Under the pieces are notes generated by a model. The model saw only the letters and a list, made by a program, of their open reading frames with translations. It was not told the DNA's origin and did no database searches. Of a stretch of 64,000 nt of DNA, positions 1-9,502 are shown piece by piece. The stretch spans positions 450,208-514,207 of the forward strand of contig NZ_JADYWF010000002.1 of the NCBI RefSeq assembly GCF_015864945.1. Reading direction: 5' to 3'. Position 1 is the first letter of the stretch; each line of letters opens with the position of its first letter. Source of the DNA: Salinibacterium sp. NG253. GTDB lineage: Bacteria; Actinomycetota; Actinomycetes; Actinomycetales; Microbacteriaceae. Position numbers and translations under genes: made by a program.

Positions 1-137
1 TCGCCACGTTCCCAGAACGCCAACGACTGTTCGAGTGTTGCCGAGCCCTGCTCGAGCTCGTTGACTACAGCAATGAGCTCATCCCGAGCTTCTTCATAAC
101 TGAGCTCGCTGACGGGGGTTTCGCTGGGGGTAGCCAC
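1..137 (-). CDS. xseB: Exodeoxyribonuclease VII small subunit (partial)
   Basis: Only the N-terminal 45 codons are in the window; the gene runs off the left edge. From a GTG at 135-137 the frame reads [20 protein letters not shown] and continues with an [19 protein letters not shown] segment, the helical hairpin typical of XseB. The small subunit binds the long C-terminal helix of XseA to form exonuclease VII, which degrades single-stranded DNA into oligonucleotides. It begins 19 nt after the xseA stop on the same strand, so the two are almost certainly one transcript. Identity rests on the sequence pattern and on adjacency to xseA. Confidence 0.9.
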   Translation of the reverse strand, partial: MATPSETPVSELSYEEARDELIAVVNELEQGSATLEQSLAFWERG

Positions 138-156
138 GATGTAATTCTACTGTTCT

Positions 157-1377
157 CTAGGTGTCAGACGGCTGGCCGGTGACGGTGGTGGAAATCTTGC
201 CGTCGGCAACGGTGAGCAGGAGCTCGGTGCCGTCGGGGGCATCAGAAGTGGAACGCACGGCAGTGCCATCAGGCAGCTGCGCGATGGCATAGCCGCGCTG
301 CAGCGTGCGTTGAGGGGAGAGGGCTCGCAATTGGCCCGTCAGCTCGGTGACGCCGGCGTGCGCTTTCTCGATTGCGCGCTCCACCAGCTCGTTGCTGCGC
401 GAGACGTACCGTGAAAGCTCATCGGCGTGCGCGTCGACAAGCGACACCGGGTTCGCTAGCACCGGGCGGGTGCGGAGCGCTTCCAAACGATCGCCCTCAT
501 AACTGAGCCGCTGAGTGATGCGCAGCCGCATGCCGGAGCGTGCCTGCTGCACTCGACTCAACTCTTCAGCGACATCCGGAACGACTCGCTTTGCCGCATC
601 GGTGGGGGTGGATGCCCGCAAATCTGCAACCTCGTCGAGCAGCGGTCGATCGTTCTCGTGCCCAATCGCCGACACCAGCGGAGTAACGCAGGCCGCTGCG
701 GTTCGCACTAAGGATTCATCGCTGAACACGAGCAGGTTCTGAAAATCGCCACCACCGCGGGCGACGATGATGACATCGACTTCGGGGTCGGCATCCAATT
801 CTCGGATGCCCTGCGAAACCTCAGAGACGGCGCGCTCACCCTGCACTGCGGCGTGGGCCGTACGGAACTTCACGGCGGGCCAGCGCAACTGAGCGTTGCG
901 AATGACGTCTTTTTCAGCGTCGCTGTCTTTCGCCGTGACAAGCCCGATGCAGTTCGGTAAGAAGGGGAGGGGCTTTTTGTGCTCGAAGAGACCCTCGGCG
1001 CGCAATTTCTGGCGCAGCAGTTCAAGTTTCTCGAGTAAGTCGCCGAGCCCGACGTGGCGCATCTCGAGCACCTGCATCGTGAGGGTGCCACCCTTGACCC
1101 AGTAGTTGGGCTTGACGAGCGCGACGACGCGATCGCCCTGCTTGAGATCTTTGGGCAGCTTGGTGCGCACCGACGACCAAATGGTGAACGAGATGGTGGC
1201 ATCCACTTCAAGGTCTTTGAGCTTGCCGTAGATGTTGCCACCCGAGCCACCCCACTGAGTGATCTCGCCTTCGACCCAAGCTGTGCCGAGCCGCTCGATC
1301 CAACCGCGGATCTTCTGCGACAGCACCGACACTGGCCACGGAGTATCGACGGTGGGCGGTCCCTCTGTGATCGTCAC
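157..1377 (-). CDS. xseA: Exodeoxyribonuclease VII large subunit
   Basis: A 406-residue protein of normal family length. Residues about 15-110 form the OB-fold nucleic-acid-binding domain, with the conserved WVEGEIT segment. The catalytic part contains VARGGGDFQNL (about residues 205-215) and GHENDRPLLDEVADLRAST, both family signatures. With XseB it makes exonuclease VII, a cytoplasmic single-strand DNase used in mismatch repair and recombination. The start is a GTG with a good ribosome site (GAGGAGG, about 4 nt upstream on the minus strand). xseB follows downstream. The gene is divergent from ispH, an arrangement common in Actinobacteria. Confidence 0.97.
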   Translation of the reverse strand: MTITEGPPTVDTPWPVSVLSQKIRGWIERLGTAWVEGEITQWGGSGGNIYGKLKDLEVDATISFTIWSSVRTKLPKDLKQGDRVVALVKPNYWVKGGTLTMQVLEMRHVGLGDLLEKLELLRQKLRAEGLFEHKKPLPFLPNCIGLVTAKDSDAEKDVIRNAQLRWPAVKFRTAHAAVQGERAVSEVSQGIRELDADPEVDVIIVARGGGDFQNLLVFSDESLVRTAAACVTPLVSAIGHENDRPLLDEVADLRASTPTDAAKRVVPDVAEELSRVQQARSGMRLRITQRLSYEGDRLEALRTRPVLANPVSLVDAHADELSRYVSRSNELVERAIEKAHAGVTELTGQLRALSPQRTLQRGYAIAQLPDGTAVRSTSDAPDGTELLLTVADGKISTTVTGQPSDT

Positions 1378-1460
1378 CTAGCCTCCTCAAGCTTCTGATT
1401 ACAGGGTAGAGGATGCCGCTGATACTGCTCTCCGTTCGGCGTTCGTGCAGCGGTGTTCGG

Positions 1461-1466
1461 TAGAAT
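1461..1466 (+). promoter_or_regulatory. -10 box of a leaderless ispH promoter
   Basis: TAGAAT lies 7 nt before the GTG at 1474, placing the predicted transcription start on or beside the start codon. No Shine-Dalgarno-like sequence precedes the GTG, so a leaderless mRNA is the simplest reading. No convincing -35 box is visible. Confidence 0.6.
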
Positions 1467-1473
1467 CATCCAA

Positions 1474-2559
1474 GTGAGCACCATTTCTAACGGAAGCGCC
1501 CAAGCGCTAGCGATGCCCCCGATGCCCGCACGCCGAGAGCAATTGAAAAATTTGCCGGTCGCAGGCGCAAAACGCGTCGTCTTGGCGGCCCCGCGCGGCT
1601 ATTGCGCGGGAGTCGACCGCGCTGTCATTGCTGTCGAAAAGGCGCTCGCTAACTACGGCGCTCCGGTCTATGTCCGCAAGCAGATCGTTCACAACATTCA
1701 TGTTGTAACAACGCTCGAAGCACAGGGCGCAATCTTTGTGGATGAGGTTGACGAGATCCCCGAGGGATCAACCGTTGTCTTTTCGGCCCACGGTGTCTCG
1801 CCGGCTGTCGTTAAGGGAGCCTCCGATCGCGAGCTGCACGCGATCGACGCCACCTGCCCCCTCGTTACCAAGGTTCACCGCGAAGCGACTCGCTTCGCCC
1901 GCGACAACTACCAAATCTTGCTCATCGGCCACGATGGCCACGAAGAGGTTGAAGGCACGATGGGCCACGCGCCCGAGCGCACCATCCTCGTCAACAGCCC
2001 CGCCGATGTGCCCAACATCGTGGTGGAAAACACCGACAACCTCGTCTGGCTTTCGCAGACCACATTGAGCGTCGACGAAACGATGGAGACGGTTCGCCTG
2101 CTGCGCGAACGTTTCCCCACTCTGCAAGACCCGCCGAGCGACGACATTTGTTACGCCACGCAGAACCGTCAGGTTGCCATCAAGAAGGTCGCCGAAGACG
2201 CTGAACTCGTGATTGTGGTTGGCAGCGCCAACAGCTCCAACACGGTCCGCCTTGTGGATGTCGCTCTTGAGTACGGCGCCAAGGCTGCGTACCGGGTCGA
2301 TTACGCGAGCGAAATCAAGCAAGAGTGGCTCGACGGTGTCGCCACTGTTGGCGTCACGAGCGGAGCATCCGTTCCCGAAGTTTTGGTTCAAGAAGTGCTG
2401 GCTGACCTCGCAGAAGCAGGCTATGGCGATGTCTCCACCGTCGTCACCGCCGAGGAAGACCTCATGTTTTCGCTGCCCAAAGAACTGCGCACCGACGCTG
2501 CAGGCAACCCCGATGAGCGCGGCCTCGGTGGCCGCAATCGCAAACTTGATTGGCAATAG
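1474..2559 (+). CDS. ispH: 4-hydroxy-3-methylbut-2-enyl diphosphate reductase
   Basis: Last enzyme of the MEP isoprenoid pathway; its iron-sulfur cluster reduces HMBPP to IPP and DMAPP. The three cluster cysteines are visible in [10 protein letters not shown] (C44), [12 protein letters not shown] and [11 protein letters not shown]. The substrate-binding histidines and glutamate appear in [17 protein letters not shown] and [11 protein letters not shown]. The 361-residue protein carries an N-terminal extension of about 30 residues relative to the enterobacterial enzyme. I chose GTG 1474 because a TAGAAT box ends 7 nt upstream; an in-frame GTG at 1453 lies upstream of that box. The DUF6264 gene follows after 5 nt and is probably co-transcribed. 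Confidence 0.97.
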   Translation: MSTISNGSAQALAMPPMPARREQLKNLPVAGAKRVVLAAPRGYCAGVDRAVIAVEKALANYGAPVYVRKQIVHNIHVVTTLEAQGAIFVDEVDEIPEGSTVVFSAHGVSPAVVKGASDRELHAIDATCPLVTKVHREATRFARDNYQILLIGHDGHEEVEGTMGHAPERTILVNSPADVPNIVVENTDNLVWLSQTTLSVDETMETVRLLRERFPTLQDPPSDDICYATQNRQVAIKKVAEDAELVIVVGSANSSNTVRLVDVALEYGAKAAYRVDYASEIKQEWLDGVATVGVTSGASVPEVLVQEVLADLAEAGYGDVSTVVTAEEDLMFSLPKELRTDAAGNPDERGLGGRNRKLDWQ

Positions 2560-2564
2560 AGTTC

Positions 2565-3152
2565 ATGACTGACCCGCGCCCACGCCCCCAATACGGCGAG
2601 TATGCACCGTTGCCTCCTGCTGCACCCGAAGGCACGAGTGAGGAGCCTTCGGTCGAATCACCCGCTGATCCAGGCGCGATGTTGCCGCCGATCATGCCCG
2701 ATTCTTCGCTGAACGCGCAGTATCAGCGCGGTGCAGCGGCCGGTCTTACCGGTCACGGCACTTCCACCGCAGCCCCCGAGCGCAAATATCGCCTGTGGGA
2801 CGTCTTTCTCACCGCAACCCTGTTGCTCTTTGGCGTCGTGGACATCATCAACACGTTCAGCACGGTGGCGAACCTTGGCCCAGTATTGCGGGAGGGCCTC
2901 GCCGCTCAGGGCATGGACAACTTCACGTCAGACGCCCTCGCGAGCGACGCCGGAGGCGTTGCCAACGTCGTTCGCATAGCCGCTCTCGTGCTCACGATCA
3001 TCTTCGCGTTGCTGCAAATTCAACGCAAACGAATCGCATTTTGGATTCCCCTCATCGGTGCGAGCATCGCCGGGATAGCGCTCATGGTCGCGATCTTCGT
3101 TGCCGTGCTCAGCGATCCCGGGTTCATTGCTTACGTCGAGAGCCTGCAGTAA
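2565..3152 (+). CDS. DUF6264 family membrane protein
   Basis: A 195-residue protein whose N-terminus (MTDPRPRPQYGEYAP) matches the DUF6264 family I associate with Microbacteriaceae. Residues about 1-75 are proline-rich and hydrophilic. Three hydrophobic segments follow at roughly 84-106, 132-150 and 158-185. No catalytic motif is visible and the function is unknown. It starts 5 nt after ispH, or overlaps ispH if the in-frame ATG at 2550 is used. I prefer 2565 because the family normally begins with this MTDPRPRPQYGEY motif. Confidence 0.8.
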   Translation: MTDPRPRPQYGEYAPLPPAAPEGTSEEPSVESPADPGAMLPPIMPDSSLNAQYQRGAAAGLTGHGTSTAAPERKYRLWDVFLTATLLLFGVVDIINTFSTVANLGPVLREGLAAQGMDNFTSDALASDAGGVANVVRIAALVLTIIFALLQIQRKRIAFWIPLIGASIAGIALMVAIFVAVLSDPGFIAYVESLQ

Positions 3153-3176
3153 TCGCATCAGCTGCCGTTAACGACA

Positions 3177-3208
3177 AATAGGGGCTGACCCGAAGGCCAA
3201 CCCCTATT
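3177..3208 (-). terminator. Intrinsic terminator of fbaA
   Basis: Hairpin with 14-nt arms (AATAGGGG...CCCCTATT outermost) and a short loop, starting 11 nt past the fbaA stop. Two positions are A-C or C-A mismatches in plus-strand RNA but G-U pairs in minus-strand RNA, so the structure fits minus-strand transcripts better. It may also stop ispH/DUF6264 transcription from the other side. Confidence 0.8.
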
Positions 3209-3219
3209 CGTTGAGAGCG

Positions 3220-4245
<1,026 letters not shown>

Positions 4246-4398
4246 TGTTGTCTCTCCTCGTACGGTACCGATTACCGCTCTGGTCCGGCTCGCCTCGATT
4301 CTAGCCACCCCTTCTGGGCGGCGCGAACTGTTGCAGGGCGCGATGTCTCATGAGGTAACCGACAACGTTTGATCAGCGTCGAGTTCGCTCCGCTCCGT

Positions 4399-4404
4399 TA
4401 GACT
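4399..4404 (+). promoter_or_regulatory. Candidate -10 box for glpX
   Basis: TAGACT in the fbaA-glpX intergenic region, about 65 nt before the glpX GTG. No well-spaced -35 box was found. The leader would carry the AAGGA-type ribosome site before the start. Confidence 0.4.
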
Positions 4405-4468
4405 GACTCTGCGCTGACCACCACCGGCGCGTCCCCAGTCGACCAATTTCAACGAAGGATGCCTCTAG

Positions 4469-5458
4469 GTGAGTACAGAAACCGGCACGCTATTCCTCCA
4501 TCCCGATCGCAACCTCGCTCTCGAGCTTGTGCGGGCAACCGAAGCGGCCGCGATTCGCGCCGTTCCCTTCATTGGTAAGGGCGACAAGCTTGGCGCTGAT
4601 GGTGCCGCGGTTGATGCCATGCGCAAGTTCTTGGGCACCGTCGACTTCGACGGCCTCGTCGTTATCGGTGAGGGCGAAAAAGACAACGCCCCCATGCTCT
4701 TCAACGGTGAGCACGTGGGCACCGGCCGTGGCCCCGCCTGCGATATCGCGGTTGACCCGATTGACGGCACGTCGCTGACGGCGGCCGGGCGACAGAACGC
4801 TATCTCGATGATTGCTGTGTCTGACCGCGGCACGATGCTCGACGCCTCCTCTGTCTTCTATATGGACAAGATCGTCACGGGTGCTGAAGGTATCGGCATC
4901 ATTGATATCCACCGTCCCATCGGCGACAACATTCGTGCTCTGGCGAAGGCCAAGGGCAAGCGTCCCGAAGACATCGTGGTTGCTGTGCTTGACCGTCCGC
5001 GTCACGCTCAACTCATCGACGACATCCGCGAAGCTGGTGCGGGTACACGCCTCATGCTCGACGGTGACGTTGCTGGCGGAATCAACGCTGCGCTGTACGG
5101 CACACGCATTGACATGTGTGTCGGCATCGGCGGCAGCCCTGAGGGTGTTGCTACGGCGTGTGCCATCAAGGCACTCGGCGGCGAAATCCAGACGATCCTG
5201 TACCCGCAAACCGACGACGAGCGTCAACGCGGAATGGATGCCGGGCTCAAGTTCGATCACGTCTACACGGCCGACGAAATGGTTTCCAGCGATAACACGT
5301 TCTTCGTTGCGACGGGTGTAACCGATGGTGGACTCGTGAAGGGTGTGCGTCGCTACGGCCCCATCATCCGTACCGAGTCGATCGTCTTGCGCTCACACTC
5401 GGGCACGATCCGCCGCATTTCGGCTGACCACCTCGCCGAGAAGTGGCTCGATCACTAA
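4469..5458 (+). CDS. glpX: Fructose-1,6-bisphosphatase, class II
   Basis: Hydrolyses fructose-1,6-bisphosphate to fructose-6-phosphate, the committed step of gluconeogenesis; most actinobacteria rely on this GlpX type. The protein is 329 residues. Signatures include IGEGEKDNAPML (about residues 66-77), the metal-binding DPIDGT at 96-101, LDGDVAGGI and GIGGSPEGV. The start is a GTG preceded by AAGGATG. It faces away from the aldolase gene fbaA and ends at a strong hairpin, so it is probably monocistronic. Confidence 0.97.
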   Translation: MSTETGTLFLHPDRNLALELVRATEAAAIRAVPFIGKGDKLGADGAAVDAMRKFLGTVDFDGLVVIGEGEKDNAPMLFNGEHVGTGRGPACDIAVDPIDGTSLTAAGRQNAISMIAVSDRGTMLDASSVFYMDKIVTGAEGIGIIDIHRPIGDNIRALAKAKGKRPEDIVVAVLDRPRHAQLIDDIREAGAGTRLMLDGDVAGGINAALYGTRIDMCVGIGGSPEGVATACAIKALGGEIQTILYPQTDDERQRGMDAGLKFDHVYTADEMVSSDNTFFVATGVTDGGLVKGVRRYGPIIRTESIVLRSHSGTIRRISADHLAEKWLDH

Positions 5459-5469
5459 AGACAGCCTTC

Positions 5470-5506
5470 AACTGGCGCGTTCTCCGTCTCGGAGAGCGCG
5501 CCAGTT
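5470..5506 (+). terminator. Intrinsic terminator of glpX
   Basis: 16-bp stem (AACTGGCGCG outer end) with a 5-nt loop, beginning 12 nt after the glpX stop. All pairs are Watson-Crick except one U-G wobble in the plus-strand RNA. It lies 5 nt from the convergent rmuC stop and may act on both strands. Confidence 0.85.
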
Positions 5507-5510
5507 CTCG

Positions 5511-6824
5511 TTAACGCTCGTCGCTGTCGGTGGGTAGTTCGAGTTCTAATTCGGCCGCCGTGATGTGTTTCGGCGTGCCCTCGACCAGCTGCGTGTCGCC
5601 GATGACTTTCGACTCGTCGAGAGCATTGAGCTTGCGGGCGGTCACGAGCACGCGGCTTTCGAGCGAGTTCGCGAACTGGTTGTAACTGTTCACGGTGGTG
5701 TCGATCGAGCGACGCAGTTTGTCGGCGTGCTCGGCAAGCGTGGTGAGGCGCTGGTAGAGCTCTTTGCTGAGATCAAACAGCGTCTTGGCTTGGTCGGTGA
5801 GCACGTCTTGCTGCCAGGAGAACGCCACCGTCTTCAACACTGACCACAGGGTCACGGGGGAGGCGAGAGCGACGCGCTTGCTGAAGGCGTAATCCATGAT
5901 CGACGGGTCAGCCTCCATCGCCGACGAGACGAGCGATTCGCTCGGGATGAACGCGATCACAAGCTCGGGAGAGGCCTCGAGCCCTGCCCAGTAGGCCTTG
6001 CTCGCGAGGGTGTCGATGTGGCCGCGCATCACCTTGACGTGCTGCTTGATGAGGGCCTCGCGGCGGGCACCTTCTTCTCCCGTTGCCGTGACCGAGATTT
6101 GGCTCGCCTCCAAGAAGGCGGTGAAGGGCACCTTGGCGTCGACCGCGATGTTCTTGCCGCCGGGAAGGTGCACGACCATGTCGGGGCGGCCGGCACCGGC
6201 ATCCGAATTGATGCTCGATTGCAGGTCGAAGTCGACCCGTTCGATGAGGCCAGCGGCCTGCACGACGTTGCGCAATTGGGTTTCGCCCCAGACGCCACGA
6301 GTCGAGTTGTTGCGCAGGGCCGATGCCAACGATTCGGCCGTGCTGCGCAGGCGCTCTTCGGATTCGGTGGCCGACTTGAGCTGCTGGCTCAGTTCGCCGT
6401 GCTGCAAGCTGCGCTGCGACTCCAACTCGGTGACCTTGTTTTGCATCGTGCGCAGTGTCTCTTGCACCGGGGTGAGCGCCTGCAGCACCTTAGATTCACG
6501 ACGTTCGCGCTCAACGAGAGCCGCAGCCTCATCACGCTGACGATCGAGAGTCTCGCGGTACTGCACTTGCAGTGACGCCACTTGCTCGCTCAGCGCTTCA
6601 GACCGTGCCGTGATGGATGCCAGCTCCGCTGCCAGCCGAGACTGCTGTTCGCGCTCGGCGGCAGTCACATTCGCGATCGCCGCCTGATGGCGAGCCTCCA
6701 GTACCTCGGGGTCAACGCGGCCCGTCGGCGCGGTCGCGCGAACACGGGCAATGAGCAGGCCAATCACGACGCCGAGGACGGCGCCCACGAGTAGACCAAC
6801 GATGAGGGCGACGAGGGGATCCAT
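5511..6824 (-). CDS. rmuC: DNA recombination protein RmuC
   Basis: A 437-residue RmuC family protein. It has an N-terminal membrane anchor (about residues 3-26), a coiled coil (about 45-165), then the RmuC nuclease-like domain. That domain includes TRGVWGETQLRNVVQAAG, RPDMVVHLPGGK, VDAKVPFTAFLEA and FIPSESLVSSAME. Family members are implicated in limiting DNA inversions and in repair; the PD-(D/E)XK-like fold suggests nuclease activity. The start MDPLVALIVGLL is chosen because it begins the anchor; longer frames run into the divergent LysR gene. Confidence 0.93.
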   Translation of the reverse strand: MDPLVALIVGLLVGAVLGVVIGLLIARVRATAPTGRVDPEVLEARHQAAIANVTAAEREQQSRLAAELASITARSEALSEQVASLQVQYRETLDRQRDEAAALVERERRESKVLQALTPVQETLRTMQNKVTELESQRSLQHGELSQQLKSATESEERLRSTAESLASALRNNSTRGVWGETQLRNVVQAAGLIERVDFDLQSSINSDAGAGRPDMVVHLPGGKNIAVDAKVPFTAFLEASQISVTATGEEGARREALIKQHVKVMRGHIDTLASKAYWAGLEASPELVIAFIPSESLVSSAMEADPSIMDYAFSKRVALASPVTLWSVLKTVAFSWQQDVLTDQAKTLFDLSKELYQRLTTLAEHADKLRRSIDTTVNSYNQFANSLESRVLVTARKLNALDESKVIGDTQLVEGTPKHITAAELELELPTDSDER

Positions 6825-6890
6825 TCGGCCAGTGTGCCAGCCGGCGACGACATTGCGGGATGCCCTGCGGCAGTTGTCCCGAAGCGCCCC

Positions 6891-6896
6891 TAGGGT
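6891..6896 (+). promoter_or_regulatory. -10 box of a leaderless LysR-type regulator gene
   Basis: TAGGGT followed by 6 nt and then the ATG at 6903, with no ribosome-binding sequence, which predicts a leaderless transcript. Confidence 0.55.
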
Positions 6897-6902
6897 TGAG
6901 GC

Positions 6903-7823
6903 ATGGCCAGCGACTCCGTGCATCCGCTCGATGTGAGCACCGACGATCTGCGCTACCTCATTGCTGTAGCCCGCGCCGGCCGGATGGTGTCTGCCGCCAC
7001 GCTGCTCGGCGTCGACCACACCACCGTGCGTCGCCGCATCGACCGGCTCGAAGCAGCCCTCGGGGTGCGCCTCCTTGACCGTGGCGCTGACGGCTGGGAG
7101 CTCACCGCCATCGGCCGCGAAGTCGCTACCCGCGCCGCCGGGCTCGAGAACATCGTCGAAAATGTTGTCGGGGCGACCAGCGGGGGAGCCGACGAAGTGC
7201 GTGGCACCGTGCGCATCGTCGCGCCCGATGGATTCGGGGCCACCTTTGTGACGGCAGCGCTCGCGGCGGTGCAGGCGGAGCATCCGGCCATCACGGTCGA
7301 GTTGGTCACCTCTACCCGCCCGCTGAGTTTGCGTGGCGCAGGCTTCGACCTGGCGATCACGATCGGCACCACGGCGACTTCACGCCTCGCATCCGAACCA
7401 CTCGCCGCGTACGCGTTGCGCCTCTACGCTTCGCCCGGCTATGTCGCGACGCACCCACCGATTCATTCTGTTGCTGACCTCGACAGCCATCCGCTGGTTT
7501 TTTATGTGGATGCCCTGCTTACGGTTCGCGAGCTCGACCTTGCCCCGGTGCTCGGCGGTATGCGCGTCGGATTCGGTTCCACGAGTGTGTTTGCGCAACT
7601 CGAGGCCACGCGTCAGGGAGCCGGCATTGGGCTGCTGCACGCCTTCATGGCTGAGCCCGAACCCGGCCTGGTTGCGGTGCTGCCCGATGAGGTCAGTTTC
7701 CGCTTGGAGTTCGCTCTTTCGGTGCGCAAAGAGGCCGCGGATGTCGAGGCCGTTCAGCTGGTGCGAGCGGCTCTGCACCGCGAGGTTGCGCGTCGCGGCT
7801 CAGAGCTATTGCCCTTCAACTAG
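6903..7823 (+). CDS. LysR family transcriptional regulator
   Basis: A 306-residue regulator. The N-terminal winged helix-turn-helix spans about residues 12-70 (LRYLIAVARAGRMVSAA, then TTVRRRIDRLEAALG). The C-terminal effector-binding domain resembles a periplasmic binding protein. It lies 109 bp upstream of mmsA on the same strand, and the gap holds three TGCAGA repeats, so mmsA is the obvious target candidate. The effector is unknown; a branched-chain or beta-alanine catabolite would fit mmsA but is only inference. Confidence 0.9.
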   Translation: MASDSVHPLDVSTDDLRYLIAVARAGRMVSAATLLGVDHTTVRRRIDRLEAALGVRLLDRGADGWELTAIGREVATRAAGLENIVENVVGATSGGADEVRGTVRIVAPDGFGATFVTAALAAVQAEHPAITVELVTSTRPLSLRGAGFDLAITIGTTATSRLASEPLAAYALRLYASPGYVATHPPIHSVADLDSHPLVFYVDALLTVRELDLAPVLGGMRVGFGSTSVFAQLEATRQGAGIGLLHAFMAEPEPGLVAVLPDEVSFRLEFALSVRKEAADVEAVQLVRAALHREVARRGSELLPFN

Positions 7824-7848
7824 CGCCCCACACCACCGTGTGCGTTTC

Positions 7849-7903
7849 TGCAGATTGTCCGTGCACTAATAGGCCTTGATTGCAGATCGGATGGGTTGCA
7901 GAC
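7849..7903 (+). promoter_or_regulatory. Direct repeats TGCAGA(T/C) upstream of mmsA
   Basis: TGCAGAT at 7849 and 7881 and TGCAGAC at 7897 are spaced by 32 and 16 nt, both multiples of 16. The spacing and position between the LysR gene and mmsA suggest regulator binding sites. This is a weak call from short repeats. Confidence 0.35.
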
Positions 7904-7932
7904 TGGGCACACCTCCGATCGAAAGTAGGCCC

Positions 7933-9429
7933 ATGTACTCCACGATTCCGCACTGGATCAACGGCTCCGCTACCGAGGGCGATTCGCCCAACCGTGGCGA
8001 TGTCTTCAACCCCGCAACGGGCGCTGTCGCTCGCACCGTTCCTCTCGCATCCGTCGCTGATGTCAACGCTGGTGTTGCCGCGGCTAAGGCTGCGTTCCCC
8101 GCCTGGGGCAACACGTCGCTTGCCAAGCGCACCGCCGTGATGTTCGCTTTCCGTGAGCTGTTCAACGCTCGCAAGGATGAGCTTGCTGCCATCATCACCG
8201 CTGAGCACGGCAAGGTGCTTTCGGATGCTGCTGGCGAGATCGCCCGTGGCCTCGAGGTTCTCGACTACGCCTGTGGCATCGCTCAGCTCAGCAAGGGCGA
8301 GTACAGCGAGAACGTGTCGACCGGTGTTGACGTGTACTCGTTGCAGCAGCCGCTCGGCGTTGTCTCGATCATCAGCCCCTTCAACTTCCCGGCCATGGTG
8401 CCGATGTGGTTCTTCCCGATGGCTGTCGCCGCCGGTAACACCGTCGTGTTGAAGCCCAGCGAGAAAGACCCATCGGCATCGGTCTGGATGGCTGAACTCT
8501 TCTCTGAGGCTGGCCTTCCGGATGGCGTCTTCAACGTCGTTCACGGCGACAAGGTCGCCGTTGACACTCTTCTTGAGCACCCCGATGTTGCCAGCGTCTC
8601 CTTCGTTGGTTCCACCCCGATCGCCAAGTACATCTACGAAACCGCTGCTCACCACGGCAAGCGCGTTCAGGCTCTCGGTGGCGCCAAGAACCACATGCTG
8701 GTGCTTCCGGATGCGGACCTCGACCTCGTTGCTGACTCTGCTGTCAACGCCGGTTTCGGTTCCGCTGGCGAGCGTTGCATGGCGATCTCGGTCGTCGTTG
8801 CTGTCGAGCCTGTTGCTGATGCGCTCATCGCGAAGGTCAGCGAGCGGATGGCGACACTCAAGGTCGGCGACGGAACTCGCTCCTGCGACATGGGTCCGCT
8901 CATCACCGAGCAGCACCGCGACAAGGTTGCTGGCTACATCGAACTTGCTGAGGCTGACGGCTCCACTGTCGTCGTTGATGGACGCGGCATCGAGATCGAC
9001 GGCGACGCTAACGGCTTCTGGCTCGGCCCGACGCTCATCGACAACGTCTCCACTGATTCGGATGTCTACAAGCACGAAATCTTCGGACCGGTTCTCGGCG
9101 TGATTCGCGTTCAGAGCTACGAAGAAGGGCTCGCCCTGATCAACTCGTCGCAGTACGGAAACGGCACCGCGATCTTCACGAACGATGGTGGAGCGGCTCG
9201 TCGCTTCCAGCGCGAAGTTGAGGTCGGCATGGTCGGCATCAACGTTCCGATCCCCGTTCCGGTTGCGTTCTTCTCCTTCGGCGGCTGGAAGGATTCGATG
9301 TTCGGCGACACGAAGGCTTATGGCCCCGACGCGATCCGTTTCTTCACCCGTCAGAAGGCTGTAACCAGCCGCTGGCTTGACCCCAGCCACGGTGGAATCA
9401 ACCTCGGCTTCCCGCAGAGCGACGCCTAA
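7933..9429 (+). CDS. mmsA: Methylmalonate-semialdehyde dehydrogenase (CoA-acylating)
   Basis: A 498-residue aldehyde dehydrogenase of the MmsA type. It converts methylmalonate semialdehyde to propionyl-CoA and malonate semialdehyde to acetyl-CoA, in valine, beta-alanine and inositol catabolism. The catalytic cysteine is C282 in AGERCMAISV. FNFPAMVPMWFFP and the C-terminal SFGGWKDSMFGD match MmsA rather than generic ALDHs. The start MYSTIPHWING is preceded by AAGTAGG; upstream in-frame codons do not look like family sequence. A LysR gene precedes it. No other catabolic genes of these pathways are nearby. Confidence 0.93.
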   Translation: MYSTIPHWINGSATEGDSPNRGDVFNPATGAVARTVPLASVADVNAGVAAAKAAFPAWGNTSLAKRTAVMFAFRELFNARKDELAAIITAEHGKVLSDAAGEIARGLEVLDYACGIAQLSKGEYSENVSTGVDVYSLQQPLGVVSIISPFNFPAMVPMWFFPMAVAAGNTVVLKPSEKDPSASVWMAELFSEAGLPDGVFNVVHGDKVAVDTLLEHPDVASVSFVGSTPIAKYIYETAAHHGKRVQALGGAKNHMLVLPDADLDLVADSAVNAGFGSAGERCMAISVVVAVEPVADALIAKVSERMATLKVGDGTRSCDMGPLITEQHRDKVAGYIELAEADGSTVVVDGRGIEIDGDANGFWLGPTLIDNVSTDSDVYKHEIFGPVLGVIRVQSYEEGLALINSSQYGNGTAIFTNDGGAARRFQREVEVGMVGINVPIPVPVAFFSFGGWKDSMFGDTKAYGPDAIRFFTRQKAVTSRWLDPSHGGINLGFPQSDA

Positions 9430-9443
9430 CACCTAGTCCGCAT

Positions 9444-9490
9444 TACCGTCGCGATAGCGGTCCCGTACCTCGGGGCCGCTATCGCCGGTA
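9444..9490 (+). terminator. Intrinsic terminator of mmsA
   Basis: 14-bp main stem (GCGATAGCGG...CCGCTATCGC) extended by outer TACCG/CGGTA pairs. One U-G wobble is present in plus-strand RNA. Its last bases (9489-9490) are also the first bases of the ychF -10 box, so terminator and next promoter overlap. Confidence 0.85.
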
Positions 9491-9494
9491 GGAT
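9489..9494 (+). promoter_or_regulatory. -10 box of a leaderless ychF promoter
   Basis: TAGGAT with 8 nt to the GTG at 9503 and no Shine-Dalgarno sequence. The box begins within the 3' arm of the mmsA terminator hairpin. Confidence 0.6.
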
Positions 9495-9502
9495 TGTCTT
9501 CT

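Noticed and set aside
7816-9432. 538-codon open frame antisense to mmsA
   Set aside because: Shadow of mmsA; sequence is low in hydrophobic structure and shows no family pattern.
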